Counted from the stretch's first letter, positions 36,237 through 50,709 are shown. The stretch: 64,000 nt of DNA from Acanthochromis polyacanthus (GCF_021347895.1 NC_067113.1:5252251-5316250), one strand, 5' to 3'. Notes: generated from the letters alone by a model not told the origin. Numbers and translations: made by a program.

Positions 36237-37533
36237 CATATTGCCATTATATGCACAAAGCTACAAGTAGCCATTACATTTTGATGTCTTAAAATGGCCT
36301 TCCAGCTAAGATGGTTTGTTGTGGGGTGAATTACAAATATTGCCAGGTCTCCGAACATATCACACTTTCAAAATTCAGACAAAATATTCTACAGACCTTA
36401 TTGTTAGGTTCCAAATAATTAAACAAGACAAGTAGAAAAATCATACAGTACAGCAACATATTTCCTGGATTTGTTCTGATATGACACAGACTGACATATC
36501 ATGGCTTTATAAAAGCAAATTGGTTGTATTATTTTCAGTATAAAGATAAGAGGCAGAGAACTGGAAATTAGTTCTCTCAAATTGTCACTTCTGTCCTCAT
36601 CTTGGTTCTCAGAAGTACAGAAATGGGATTTATACACTGAAAGTGTTAGAATATTCCTGTCACACGATGTCTGTCCAGGTGGAGAGGACTCTCCAGTGTG
36701 GAGGATTAAGTCGTGATGTTATCAGAGAGACAGGTTGACAGTGCTATAAGCTGATGTATTGACTTTGTAATCCTTCGCAATAGACTTTACCTTGATCTGG
36801 CATTGACATGGATTTACAGGTGCTTCTCACCCAGTCACTGAGACCAAAGAAAGAGAGCTACATAACCCAGCTGACCCAAAGCATCTCTCTTTTAAAAGCC
36901 TAAGATAGGTGTGCATTTCCATCGAGGATTAAATTGGATCCTTATAAGCTATACTCTCAGACATGTGCCAAGAGTCCAACTACTTGTTCTCAATATAAGC
37001 TACATGTTGGTGTGTCACTCTATTCTAACTGAATGTGGTAATTTTCAAAAGGTCTGTTTGCATCTCTATGTGATTACATGCCTTCACAAAGTACTGATAT
37101 TATGGTTTTACCAGAAACGGGAGGGAAATGAGCATTGGTTGGAAAGTACTTTCAGAAGCAGATTGTGTTTTGTGCTGTGGATACTGTTTCTGGCAACAGG
37201 ACAGTGCAGTGTAAAGGTTATGCTAATAACCGTGTGAGGCAAGCACACAACAGTAAGAAAAGGACAAAACACACTAATGATAGAAAGAAAAACTACACAC
37301 AGATTAACTCAATAAACTACGTTTACCTGACTGAGTGGAATGAATCCATCAGGAGGCAAGTTGCAGGTGGAACTGGATTGGATTAGCATGGCAGGGTTCG
37401 ACCATGGAGGCAGAAGAGCAGGCAGGAATGGCAGAAGCTGTAACAAAAGAGACGACAGGTTAGTAAAAGTGGGCGGATTGATCCAAATATGGATAATATC
37501 AATACCAACATTGGTATTGATATTGAATGATAC
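36237..37533. other. No gene recognised
   Basis: Apparently unique sequence; no exon or element signature that I can support. Confidence 0.5.
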
Positions 37534-37818
37534 CAGTGCAACAATATCGACACTTTAGTTTCAGTTTCTGTCTTGTCTGTCTGCACTGATGCAGCTTCAA
37601 CAAATAGGGGACCTGGCTGTCAGAGGTCGTCCTGTCTGAGAAGCAGCAGCTATTTCTCCTCTTGTAATTGGATGTTGTACCGTCATGTGACTCAGCAGTG
37701 CCAGCCAAACAAGCAAGCAGCGGGTATCTGGTGTATCGGCATCGATATGGGCGATACTGGCCCTGTATTTACTTGGTATCGGATCAATACCAAATCTTGT
37801 AGTATTGCACAGCACTAC
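37534..37818. mobile_element. Possible short hAT-like element
   Basis: CAGTGCAACAATATCG at the left and, inverted at the right, TAGTGCTGTGCAATAC. The inside has repeated palindromic GGTATCGGATCAATACC and GGCATCGATATGGGCGAT motifs common in fish hAT derivatives. No clean target duplication. Confidence 0.35.
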
Positions 37819-39809
37819 AGGTTAGAATGAGGCAGAAACAACAACAAGAACTGAATGTTTGGCCTGGCTGACTGATGGGTAGTCAGTAGTTCAACAGTTG
37901 AGCCAGCTTTCATTATCCTCATGCATCAGTGACCCTTGGGCGTCCATGACGACTGCAACCTGGAAACATACCACATCCCTGTCAATTTGGAGATGACCTA
38001 GCCACCACAATTTGTCCCTTGTTAAAGTCAATAAGATCCTTATGCTCTTTATTTTTCCCCGCTTCCAACACATCATCTTCAAAAAGTGACTCTCCACTTG
38101 CTGTTTAATATATCCCACCCCTAAACAAGTGCCATGTGACAAAGTAATCAATGTTAGTTACTTCACCTGTGATTGATTTTAATGTTGTAGTAATAGTGTT
38201 GCTTTCTAAAGCATACCTATGGTGTAAGACTGGTCTCTTGCCTTCCAGACATTCTGGCTATTTTTCACTGAGAAAGATGCAAGATGCATTAATTGCATCT
38301 TTTTATTCCCATTTTTATTGAAATTGAAAAGAATTTTTGAGACCTCCCAGAAGCTAGCTGGGACAGACAGTAGACTCAGTTTTAATGAGGAAAAGGGCAC
38401 ATTTTCCATGGGAACAGATTGCAGTTAAAAATCCAGGTCTGATCATATTTACAGAAGGAAAGGAGATTTTCACCTGAAATTATGGCAAACAGTGGCCAGA
38501 ATGAAGCTAGAATGTGGTGTGAAATTGATGTGATGCATCTGAGTTGCAACGTTTCATGAACATTCACAGAGGGCCCAAAAGACAGTTTGCCATGCCTTTA
38601 GTTGACGGAGGCACACACATGAAACTCCTTAATTGTGAGTTTTGCTTTATTTACTTTGCACACCATTTTACATCTCTTACAGATTAGTTAACTATTTTTG
38701 CAATATTATTTTGTCATTTTTTGTTTTTATTCGTGGTAATATTTGGAGTATTCAGTGCCCATCTTTTTTCCATAGCAATGACCCATAGCTTGATTACTGA
38801 AGCAAATTTCAGATCATCAAACCGTCTTTTCATCACGTTGCTCTGTCAGGGAGAAATATTTTGAGAAATTGATGGGGAACTCTATTATTTTTCGTTGCGT
38901 TAATTGTAAATAGTGTTGAAGTGGTAATTGCATATTTTGTAACAGTCAGGTGCCCTGTAAAAATTTTCTCTTTTGGTATATGCAGTGTTAAAGATCTAAT
39001 TGCCATGAGGCTACTCTCAACAGTCTAATTTTGCACTGATTTAAAGCTAGATTTCAGTCTGATCCAGCCATGTCATTCCTGTCATGCAATCAGGCTGATG
39101 TTTCTCGCTGTCTAGCCCCTAAAAGCTTCAACCATTGACAAGACCTTGATTTGGCTGAGGCAGATAAGGACCCAGGCTGCCCGAGGAGTGGACCTGGGTG
39201 GGAATGCAGCTGAAGGCAGCACAATACATGATGAACTAGCTGTAATGAACCTTTGCAGTATCTCCCGCTGCCCCAGTTCAGGGCCTACCCAACAGCTCAT
39301 CACAGGCTGATCACTTCTCTCCAGCAGTTAATAGCTCCATCGAGCCTCTTCTTTATTGAGCCCTGCACCCCTTCTCTGAACTGGAGCGTCACCTCTTCCC
39401 CAGCCTCCCATGATGGACATGTAATAAATCTGCTTTAATGGTGGTAGAGGTAGAACGGGCTGCACTTGACTTGATTCATTGATTACCTCACTCCCAGGTT
39501 GACCAAAAGCTGTTTGTTCCAGGTGGTGGTGATGGTGATGCTGTCTGGGAGGTGAACCAACAGATGGAATGATCAATTTCAGAATCAGCATGTTTACTGG
39601 GTTTAGGGACGGGGATAGGAGCAAACAAGCTTTACTTCACACTTCAGGTTATAGGTTTTTGAGATACTAAAGGGAACACTAACTTCGACTAGTTTTACAT
39701 TTAATTTGCAGTTGTTCATATGTACTGTATTTTACATTACATAAAGAAAAACAAAAACATTTTTAATATTTTGTGAGGTCAAAATATTGTACATTTTCTT
39801 GGTTAACAA
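37819..39809. other. No gene recognised
   Basis: About 2 kb with no supported feature. Confidence 0.5.
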
Positions 39810-39818
39810 TATATTGTA

Positions 39819-40872
39819 GGTAGTGTCTACAGATACGGACCCGTACCCGTAGCCTGTGGCCTACGGATACGGCACTTTCCCTTACTATAAATATTAATGA
39901 GACGTGCATGAATATTAATGAGCCGGCTGATGAACGCGCTTTGTGATTGGCTGGTAATCCGACGGACATAAATATTAATAAGCCGGTTTGGTAATCCGAG
40001 TGATGAAGGCGCTTCCGTGATTCGAGGTGAATCTGCATGCCGAGCCTGTCATGTCAGTCATCTGCTGTTCTCTTTTCTATCATGCATAATGTCTTATAAA
40101 TATCATTATCTGACTTTTTCACGGACAGCGATTTGGGGGTTGAAATCAGCACTACTATTAAAAATAGCAAAACTTTTTATTCACGTGACCCTGTTCTAAT
40201 AAAGCACAAACAGCAAACAAAACAAATGGCGGAACTAACAGCCAGCAAACTACAAGTATTTTTTTACCTTCAAAAGTAGCGACAGAATATTACATATTAA
40301 CAACCTAAACAAAACCCTGACGTATTTTCTACGTCTGTCAACACAGACACTGCACGTCACAGTCACTTTAATGTTAGCGGACTCTGTTGAATGGCTAAGT
40401 TACATAACCACAAACAAATGTCACAATATCACAGTAAATCGAGTTTGTGGGTTTTTTTTTAATTCATGCCGAATTAAAGAGCTGCTCCTCACCATTCACA
40501 AGTGTTTGTTTCATATTCGACATCCTTAACTTTATCTTGTAAATTAGCGTCCGAAATTAAATGGGAACATTTGCAATGGAGTTCGTCAGCCGCTTCCACC
40601 ACTGAACGTGGTAAACTAATTAATAGGAGCTGGACTTCAAACAATTTATACACGGCGTCTAAAAGTGTAAAAACTGCAATGTCTAAAGTGTGAGAGGAGA
40701 CGGTGTATTTTTGGTTAAATTATACAATGTTCGCCGTCAAAGTCATTCATATAAACTGCCTGTAATGTGCAGCAAATAGTAGTTAACCGGCACCAGCTCT
40801 TCAGTGACCTTAACGGGTCCGTACCTCTAGTACAGATGCTACGGGTACGGGTCCGTACCCGTAGCATCAACC
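39819..40872. mobile_element. Small TIR element with 9-bp duplication, copy 2 (MULE-like?)
   Basis: The 1054-bp element starts GGTAGTGTCTACAGATACGG; its end inverted reads GGTTGATGCTACGGGTACGG. Both continue with ACCCGTACCCGTAGC. A perfect 9-bp duplication TATATTGTA flanks it (39810-39818 and 40873-40881). The block CTACGGATACGGCACTT near the left end is shared with copy 1. Left-internal sequence has repeated AATATTAATGAG units and GC-rich links (39889-40000). A 26-bp near-palindrome lies at about 40838-40863. No transposase is recognised. Confidence 0.82.
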
Positions 40873-40881
40873 TATATTGTA

Positions 40882-41885
40882 ACCAGGTTGGGATACTAAG
40901 GTTACCAGGACATATGATAAAACAAGATAATTGTGTCCTTGTGTTAGCTGCACTGTAGATTATGTCAACTTCCAAACTAAAACAAACCTAAACTAAGTAG
41001 TAAGGACCAAAGAAGGAAAAATATTTTCACATATTTAGGTACTAAAATGTAGTTTATGTGAAGTCCCCTTAAGCAAAAACAGGTGTACATTAACAGTCAA
41101 ACAGTGAGTAAACCATCTTTGTTTCTTTCCTCGTCTATTCAACTTCAACCATTGTAATGAAACTGATGGAACATTCATCATCCAAGATTTGTTTTTGCAG
41201 ATATCCATGTTATCGTTGATGTATGTGTTTGATTACATTTTTTTTCAGTGTCATTGCTACAAGTGACCCTACCATTCAACTTCAACTCAAATATACATCC
41301 TAGTTAAGGTACAGAGCTTGACGGTCCCACAGATACATCAGATAAACACAGCGACTCGGCAGCAAAGTCTCTTTTATTTCAATTCAATTCAGGGAAAAGT
41401 ATTTCTGAAAGCATTTGAGGTGAGAAATAAGCTGTCCATTAGCTGAATCTGTCCTTGTTCTAGGTTACCGACGGCTAGTTTAGAAGTCTGAGGACAGATT
41501 CACGATGCATGGAATCTCCGCATGCCGCATCGAATCTGCATAAAGAAGTCCAGTCTCCTTTATGCAAATGAGCTGCGGCCTGCTCAAGGTAAACACATTG
41601 GATCGCAGCTGGAAACACCTCGCAAGTTGCATGCTGGTGCGGTTGTGGTGCGGCCAGCGGGAGACCAGACTGACAGGCAAAGAACACAGAGTTAACACAG
41701 ACCAAAAAAGAGGAGGTGGACTGAACAGGGACTCAAGTCTGACCGCTCCTATTTGACGATCCAACATCGAGTAGTGTGCAGAGTCTGCCTTCATTGGAGA
41801 GGAGAGAGTTGTCTTGATTACTCCCATCTGCTTGTGCACCAGTTCCAGCTGATTGGATACTTAGCACCTGCCTGCCACTTCCATG
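40882..41885. other. No gene recognised
   Basis: No coding feature is supported. The GC-richer 41510-41760 part may be repeat-derived, but I cannot name it. Confidence 0.4.
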
Positions 41886-42120
41886 CTCAGGCTGATGGTA
41901 TCTACTATAAGCAAGGTGATAAAAGACTAAAGATTTTTTTTTTACAACAGGTGTTGAATCCCTTGTAGATACCATCAGCCTGAGCCCCACCTTCACCTCT
42001 CGTGGTTAAATACCTGGGACTTTCCAAACCAGTTCTAGAACTGAAGAAGCTGCTCAGATGAGAGGCGAAACATCTTCAAGATCACAAGAATAAGTCCAGT
42101 TGCCTGAACTAAATCCTTCA
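41886..42120 (+). repeat. Repeat terminus with hairpins
   Basis: A 20-bp perfect inverted repeat (41886-41905 and 41965-41984, CTCAGGCTGATGGTATCTAC) encloses a T-run. It is followed by GTGGTTAAATACCTGGGAC, the palindrome CAGTTCTAGAACTG (42030-42043) and CTGAAGAAGCTGCTCAGATG, a hairpin-forming motif I recall from abundant fish retroelement 3' ends. Class uncertain (Penelope-like suspected). Confidence 0.4.
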
Positions 42121-43587
42121 CCTAAAGGTTTCAGTACTTTATGACTTTCTTCAATTGAGCAAAAAGAGAAACTGCAAACATGTCCACCCTTCTATGATTA
42201 TGTCTATACACTATAATCACCTTACATAGTATGTAAGGTGATTTTTTTTTTTTTTTTGGTAATGGCTTCTGGTCAACTTGATTGCCCAGCCTCATTATCA
42301 TTCTTTACATTGTCCTAAGTAATTGTACACAAAGAAAAGAAAAAATAGTCCTTATTGTCATTATTTGTGTTCAAAGCTGGGGTCAGATGTTGGTATTTGA
42401 GAGTTAAAATAGAGAAAATAAGAGTGAGGATTTTAGAGAGACATATTCTAATGCAAAACAGCATGTGCAACATTAGGGTCTAAAATGTCAGGGCTGTCAT
42501 AATGTCATGCTGCACAAGCATATCTCTCAGCCAAATGCCACGCTGAGACCGTGCATACAGATATAAATAATCAACGGCCAAATATGCTATTAGCCTTCTC
42601 ATGAGCAAACAATGAGCAGGAACTGTTTCAGAAAAAGGCAAATGTGGAGAAATGAGTAGGTTGTACAGTGTATGAATACACTGTCTTAGTGTCATATTCT
42701 TGAAGGAAAATGTCTGTGAGCGTCAATTAAAGTGTAAGGGCATGTCCTTCTATATATCCAATAAGAAAATAATAGTTAATAGAATTGCTCTAGTCCTGAG
42801 CTGTAGCTGCTGTTATTAATGATTCATCCCCAAGGCCCTTGGGTGTATATTCCACACTGTGTCGCAGCCCTTAAGATTAGAGCTGGCAGAGATCACCTAA
42901 ACTGCGTTACACCTTGATCACACTGTGTTTGATAAAATCTCTGGGGAAAAATATAGAATTTTGGACCGACATCTATAGAGAGAGATAACTGAAGACAATA
43001 AGATGAGGAAAAGACAAATTTGGATTGAAGCAGTCAGTAAAAAAGTGTAAACAAAGCAAAAATACAATAGTTTAAAATGCATTTTTTTTCTTCTTTTACT
43101 TTGTTAGTAGCTTTGAACACTGATTTTTTTCAGAGAAGTTCCAAGAGGTCATTACCTGGAGCTTTCCAGCAGCCTTAAAGGACTTTCCACGTATGCTCAG
43201 CACTTGTTGGCTGCTTTTCCTGCACTTTGTGCTCCAACTCATCCATCTTCCATCCATCTCAGTTGAGTGGATTGGGTGACTTTGCAGACCAGGTCATCTG
43301 ATGCAGCACGAGCTACATGAACTCTGAGTAGCATTAATGTCAACTGAAATCTGAGCTGTAAATTGGTGAATAATTTTAAAATTTATATAGTGTTTTGGAC
43401 TGACTGATGAATGGACTATTGTTTCTCTTTGCTACAGGGTTAAGGTCCTCCATTTTGGGAATGCTCAAACCTTTGAGTGTGTTGAAATTATGCATTTTGG
43501 ATTATGTACGTGTGATATTTTACATTAAAAGCATAAACACAGACCTAATAGTGCATTTGAAGTGAAACAGAGAAAAGTTGATATTAA
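42121..43587. other. No gene recognised
   Basis: AT-rich; T-run at 42242-42258 next to an inverted CTTACATA/TATGTAAG pair. Confidence 0.5.
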
Positions 43588-43790
43588 TTCAATTCAATTC
43601 AATTTTATTTATATAGCGTCAATTACAGTCAAATTGTCTCAAGACGCTTTACAGAACCCATATGCCTGACCCCCAGAGCAAGCCCAAAGGCGACAGTGGC
43701 AAGGAAAAACACCCTTTTAACAGCGAAGAAACCTCGAGCAGAACAAAGACCAATTTTACAAGACTACTTGATTAAATAATGAAAAGAACA
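43588..43790 (+). repeat. Interspersed repeat (ATATAGCG family), 5' part
   Basis: Starts with (AATTC)n, then AATTTTATTTATATAGCGTC, CTCAAGACGCTTTACAGAAC and GGCGACAGTGGCAAGG. This is an abundant teleost repeat whose more internal part appears at 54470-54845. Confidence 0.7.
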
Positions 43791-46700
43791 GACACCACAC
43801 ACTTTATAAAATTATTAGTAGTGCAGAGACCACCTCAGAGGGGAGACTGCTGAATCAGCATGGGTTTGAATCCAAACCATGACTAGTTGTTGCATCTCTT
43901 TCCATCACTTGTGTCTTCATGTTTTCGTTGTCTTTTTCATTTTTAACTATTTCTAGCATTTCTAGCTTTTCACTTAATATTAAATTGTAACACCTGTTAT
44001 ACGTGTATAACAAGGAGTTATAAGTTCAACAAATGAGCTTTTTTTTTGTTTTAGCTTTTATTCAGAAAAACAACATTTCACTCTAATCGTTTTTCAGCCT
44101 GTCTGTTCTGGTCTCTGCTCAGCATCGAGCCAATCACATCCTCTTCATCAAATAGAATGACTCTTTAACTCAGGAAAATAACACTGTTTGATGGCGCCAA
44201 GGCCTTCAGATGATGACTGCTCTCTGAAGATGGAACTTTTAAAATTAAAGGCAGACATATCTGTGCATGACTCCACAAACACATTGAAGTTTTATTTCAA
44301 AAAGAGAACAGGAAAACCCAGTTAGCCAGCATAATCTGATTTCTTTAGTGAGGAGCAACAGGATTAAATCTGTTAGTCTCTTTGAGAGCTAGCCCTATAT
44401 GTTCACCTAGTAAAATTTAATTTGGATGACTGAGCTGCAAAGTTTATGTGAATTTTGATTAGTTAGGATGTGGGTTTAGATGACTACGAGGGAATCTTTG
44501 ATACAGGTAAGTATGAAAAGTATTCAAAAGACATGTTAGATTCTACAAAGGTTCCAACAACTTCTTACTAAACTGGTCTCATTGTTAAAATGCCAAACAT
44601 ATGAAATCTAAACTGTAAAATATAATGTAAATAATATTTTCATTAAACCATTTAAATTGTGTGCATTAAAGGAAAGCAAAACAAGAACTTAAAGTGCAAA
44701 TGATGAAAAATTTAAAAAAAAAGAAGGTACTGATCGTCTGACCCTAGCTGGGTCACTGTATTTTTTGTTGACCACTATTTTCCTTTGATCACTTTCATTA
44801 TTTTGCTGATGCCTTTTGCACTTTACCATGAGTTGATTTTTTTTTTCTTTAACAAAATGGTTACATTTATTCTTTGGAAATCTCAGTGAATTCTTTTGTT
44901 CAGCACTTCAGACAAGCAGGCCCAACCTCAGTTCCCCTGGTGACTCTTGTTTGTTGAAGTTGCTGCACCTTTGAAGACATAATTCTAAGCCCTCAGGTCA
45001 AATCATAAACCTGCCAAGAAGCTTTTCGAATATATTAGATTTCATATCTTGGTCTGTAAGGACCATGTACAAGCTGGTCACGGTGACAGTTGGTGATTGT
45101 TCTCCTTAAGAGTCGACCTTGATATAATCTTCGTTTGTTCTGTGCAGGCATACAGTGCCATAAGCAAATCTTGCCATTCAGTAACATCTTAAACAGATGA
45201 ATGCATAAGTTGATGCTGCATTTATCTTTCCATCTACCACCTCTGTGGTGGATGTATGAAAGGGAGGATTAGATGCATAGATTACACATGGCACAGATTC
45301 TTTTCTATATTTATCCTTGCTGGTGTGCCTTTATATAGAAGGGAATGCTCAATTACAAAATGCGTCAGGAAAATTGGACCGAAGCAAAGCCACACACATA
45401 AAAGTGCTATGTGAATACTGCTGTGAACACTGTTTTTGTATTCATAAGAATGCCAAGTCAAGAGACAGAGTTAAATTAATTGTAGTACTACAGAGAGATA
45501 CTGCAGGCAAGCATAATACCTGCCTCACCTTCCACACCACAGAGATGGAATTAACCATCTTGACCACAAGATGATGTGAAAAAATTAAATAAAAGACTAT
45601 TAATTGTAATTTGTCTTCTGTTTTTGGCTAATGTTATTCCTTTAAAAACTTCTTGCTGTCTCTACTGTTATTTTTCCTTGTTGTGTTCTTTTGATAGAGT
45701 AAATTGTTTTGTTTGTTTGTTTGTTTTATTTCATTCATTTGTAAAATTAAAAAAAAATGTATTATTGTAAGCGTGATATTTCTTACATTAAGCAAAAATC
45801 CCTTGGCCAGTCCTAATGATAGACATTTTTTTAAGTTAATGAATGTGTACTTCAGATTATTTGTTATTCATTGAGAAATGTATATTTACAACGACCTATC
45901 AGAGTTGTAACCTAATCAGGATTTTGAAGTGTGTCAAAGTGGTAACTTTATGCCAATGCAGCGACTCAGGAGAGTGGGTGGATAACCTCTGTATTTCATA
46001 TACGTCATCTGGCTGTCTTTCCTGCCAGTTTGTATAAATACAAGAAGCATATTTTCTGTAGACTTTGCAGATATAATACTTGTAGGACACACATTTGTAT
46101 GCCTTTGTTCATCATCTCTCATGGATCGTTGAACCCTGAATGTCAAAAGGCTAGCATGCCTTAAATATTATCAAAGCTTCCACAATCCCAGAGTTATGTT
46201 GGTAATAGCCTGTTTTGATGTGATAAACTACTTACACAGACAAAAAAATCAATGTAATGAACCTGCAGCGATGACTGCTGATCTTTCTTTAAAAAAAAAA
46301 AAAAAAAAGCCCAGAAACATGTGATGGAGCCTGAGGTCCATCCCTGAGGATCCACACATACAATGATCTCTGTGTATAGACTGGACTGTACTTCGAAGAA
46401 AAAATAAAGAGTAATATTTTGTACATAAAATCATGCACAAGGCACCAGCAGATGACTAATGGTAAAAAAAAAAGGGGGGACACAACATGTAGTTGGGGGT
46501 GCAATTTTGGATTACAGTTTTAAAGGGAGCACCAACACATGGTTAAAAAGTCTTGTGTACCGTGTGAGTTACTTCCTTTACGATTGAATATGAAGTAAAA
46601 CCGAGGCTGGTGTCTCCAGCACAATACTAATACTTGATGTGTACAGAAGTTTACTGCATGTAAGCCCATAGCAAACTTTGTGTAAATAACTACTTTCATT

Positions 46701-49700
46701 TTAAAATGAAACTGAAATTATACAATAGAATTTTACACACATGTATGTGGTATTTGAGCAAAAAACTAAATGAAAATATGTAGGTATATGACCATACTAA
46801 ACTGATAATGAAAAGAGAATTTAATATTTAAGACTCAGCCTGCTCTGCTGTGAGTAATACTCAAATGGAATAAACCCAAAATCTTTTGTCTTTACATTTA
46901 CATGTCACTATTTAAGTTTGAAATCAAAATGAAAATGGAATTTGATGGAAGTGAAAACAACATGACTGACTCATGGTGAAGAAACATGAAATGTGTTTGT
47001 CTTTTGAATTTTTTTTAATATTTGACCTTTAAAGTGAACCTGCAGCTGATCACAATAAGACGGTGTGTTCTCACTCTGTACTGGACTAACATCAATCCAA
47101 AGTGCTTCTTAATTTCACTCAATTACACTTGCTTTTTTTGTTTTGTTTTTTTAAATATTTTGTTATGTTGCAGGTGCTTGGGCTTGCATGTGTAGACTGT
47201 GTCAAGGGACCTTCTGACCAGTAGGATGTTGGTTCCTTTTGTGCAACATTAAGATCATTCCTAAGCAGTTTCACTCAGTGTTTTGAGATTCCCCCATTAA
47301 TCTTCAAAGACTAGCAGGTGTCTGTCTCTGTGGGAACCTGGACACATGTGAGGGAAACACAGAACACATGCAGCACTCAGGACAGTGTTAAGGTCCCCCA
47401 AAAATCAAAAAATACAAACATGACATGTACAGTTTCAAGATTCCCTAAAGCCACGTTTTTTCTTGATTTCACCCACAGTGGAGATTCTAAAAACAATTTT
47501 GCCAGATATGTCAAATTTAAGCCAGAACATCTTCAATGTATACAAAAAAATGTATCACCTATGCAAAAGTATCAAATTTGAAAATTGTTTCATTTTCAGT
47601 TTTGGATCACTTTTGGAGTAGTCATCATATTTCAGGCCTAAACATTGACATTTACGGTGTTTTTACTGTTGTAAAATGTCAAAAACAGGTCAAATTACAC
47701 CAAAACAGCAGATAATGGTAATTGTATATTCTTCTGTAAATTTGTTCCTCTAGGCCTTGGCTCACCTGGTCATTTGATAAATGCTAATAAAATTTTAAAT
47801 AATAATAATAATATAAAGGTAAAAGCATTATTTGTTAGCCTCGTGTTAGCTTACAGACGTATAGGCAGGAGACAGAAAGACCAAGCCATGAAATGACATG
47901 AGTCCAAATGAGAGGAAACACAAAAATAGCAGCTGCAAAGATGGCCCTATGCTCTGATTAATTCCAACCGGCTTTATTACACTCTGTGATCGTCTTATAT
48001 TAAGATGAATTAAAGAGCAGCTGGAGCTTGAGATGTAATTAAGATTCAGCATTCACCTTCTGCTGAGGTACCTTTGCTGCTTAATTTAAATTAGACCATA
48101 GACGTGGCTAAGTGCTAAGTGTTGGATTTAAAGCTCTACAGTGTACTGATATCCTTGCTTTGCCCTTCAAACAACAATCCAATTACTGCATCATTGCAAA
48201 GCTCAGACATGGAAATACCACATTTTGAAATGTGTGGGTGAATAAATTCCATCAATAAGAGAATAGTTTCCCAAAGGTTTGTTGTTTTGAAGCAAACTTT
48301 TTTGTTTAGCTGTTTTTGTTGTTTGTTTTCCTTTCTTTTCATATCCAAACGTGTAAATTACCTGTGCTATGTATTAGTGCACAGATTACTTGGTTGCTTC
48401 ACAACTCCTTTTAGATTCCTTCCTTCCCCCTGCACCTCTTATCCTCACTAAGACAACAATAATGCTAAATTAGATAAACTGGATGGGCAAAGTATCATTT
48501 AGTAGGGTGGTGCACCAGTGTTTCAATTGTAGTGTCTGAAAAAAACAACAGTTTAATTAATAAGAAATCATTGTATGTATTGAATTTTTATATATTACTT
48601 ACCAGGCTAAGCTGTTCAGAGTGTCAAAAAAAATTGCAATTAAACTCGTTTGCTGAAAAGTCACTGTAAGGTATGAGGCAAATGCGTTTCAAGTGATTTC
48701 AATACTGAGAAATTAGAGCAGCTTGTACAGTGTTGCAGAATGAGAAGGACAGAGAAAGTCTACGGTCAAGTGGCTGACTCTAGATGATGCAATCTATACT
48801 TTTTTGTGGTAAATGGACACACAAAAATCCTGTATTTAGTTACTTATAGCCATCACATTTTGCATCATTCTCAAGATCTTCAATTTTTACTGTTCGACTG
48901 TTCTTTAGCTGGAAAAATACGCCTATGACTTTCTGAAATTAGGGATACTACCCAAGGTATCAGTAAACAACAAAAAAGGACCTACCCTTTAAATGAGCTA
49001 GCAGGAAGTGTAACTCCCTCCACGTGTGATGCCAGGTAGTGGCAGTTCTTTTCCATTTCCCTCCTTTCCTTTTCTTTCCAGGTGGGTGTGAGCGTGGTGT
49101 GTGGCAATGCGGTCAGCTGTTGCCAATCCCAATCACCTGAGAAGATGTGTGAGCAGGCAGGGGTGATTCCGTCTACTACTACTCTTCTTCATAGAATCCA
49201 GCATCAGACCACAACTCAGCAATGTAAAGGAGTTGTTATGCTTTTGCACAGTCACTTTCCCACCTTGGTCTTACCAAGTACTGGTTAGTTTTGTTCATTC
49301 TGTCCCTGTTTGATGAGACTAGTTTGTCCGCCAGCCCCACAGGTGGCTCTGTTGAGTTTAGTGCTGCTTAGCTTAGCCAGTTTTCATGCTCAGCTTCTGT
49401 GTTATGATCTATGTTCTTTTGTAAATGAACTGTTTCATTCACCACACCTGTCTGCTGTGTCTTCGTTCTTGCACTTAAGTCTCAGTTCTCGGCCCTTGTA
49501 AAAGGAAGAGGCACAGGTCTACTTAAGGTGCAGCAAAGTTCACCTTTTCAATTCCGGTCTCATAGATAATTTAAACCTTCAAATTTAATTTCATGCAAAA
49601 TCATAGTCTTATCGTCATAAACATGTCCTGACAGCTCTGATGGAGCTCAAGATTCATCCGACAAAGCTTTATTTCAAACTATTCCACTATATAAATCTGG

Positions 49701-50523
49701 AATCTGTGTGAAATAATTAAACTGTCAGATGTGTATAAGAACATACAACATAATTTACTGTCAAACTCTGACAGCGTTCATGATGTTACCGATGCTGTGC
49801 CACATTCAGAAATGCACAAACGAATTTAAACTTTAAGCAGCACTCAGTGTTTCTGTTGCTATGTGATGCTTTTCGGTATTATTGTCAGAAGATAGAATCT
49901 GACACAAAGCCAGCAGTGGGCAGCAAACATGACTTCCGTACATGTATAATGTTTATGCAAAATTAAAATAAATTCAAACAAAAAATAATAATAATGTACA
50001 ATTAAAACGTTATTTCAAAGGCTTCTGATCTGCCTGAGTCACCTGTATAAGCTGCATTTTGACAGATGTTTCAATATGTTAGGTAACAGATGTGGTAGCC
50101 TACAAGAGAGAAATAAGAGGCAAATTTTGTGAGAAAATAATCTTTGTCAAGGAACTACATCGCTTCACTGACAAGGTTGGATCCCACCCTCATCACACCA
50201 CTGACATCATCAAGCCAACATATTGCACCACTCGTTAGACAGGAGGTGCAACAGTCTATCATCTCAACCATTTTTTCTGGTTGAGAAAAATCCACAGTAT
50301 TTTTTTGTCTTTGTTGACTGCCTGCTCTGCCCAGAGCAAAGTTTGCTTGCTTCAGTGAGATCTGAGTTTCCCATGTAGTTGACTATATACTTGCTGTTGA
50401 AGCTTCACTTTAGAATTTAGATTAAAAAGACAGCTTTACAAAACAGTTCTCTTTTTTAAATTACCCACAGCTTATGTTTTGAAGCTTCACAACATTGTCT
50501 TTATTGCAGTGCATACACAAAAA
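43791..50523. other. No gene recognised over about 6.7 kb
   Basis: The largest stretch without an identified element. Open frames are short and lack domains or splice context that I could support. There is an A-run at 46291-46308. 49080-49510 is GC-richer and may be old repeat. Confidence 0.5.
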
Positions 50524-50709
50524 CATCCATCCATCCATTCTCTATACACCGCTTTATCCTCACTAGTGTCGAGGGGGTGCTGGAGCCTATCCAGCAACTC
50601 GGGCGAAGGCAGGGGACACCCTGGACAGGTCGCCAGTCTGTCAACAGGGCTACATATACAGACAGACAATCACACTCACATCACAACTACAACCACTTAG
50701 AGTAACCAA
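50524..50709 (-). repeat. Partial SINE, cut by a hAT
   Basis: Tail-side half of the tRNA-headed SINE: (CATC)n, CTCTATACACCGCTTTATCC, GGGGACACCCTGGACAGG. It stops at GAGTAACCAA where the hAT begins. Confidence 0.8.

Noticed and set aside
42041..42080. Hammerhead ribozyme (CTGAAGA ... GAAA)
   Set aside because: The CUGANGA and GAAA boxes are present, but an extra A separates the first box from stem II and the position 10.1-11.1 pair is not G-C. Stem III is also unclear. Kept only as a structured motif.
46249..46504. Minus-strand small proteins near the A-run
   Set aside because: The frames are created by the A/T homopolymer and lack any coding signature.
49080..49510. Host exon or LTR
   Set aside because: GC-richer with some LTR-like wording but no definable ends, splice sites or domain.
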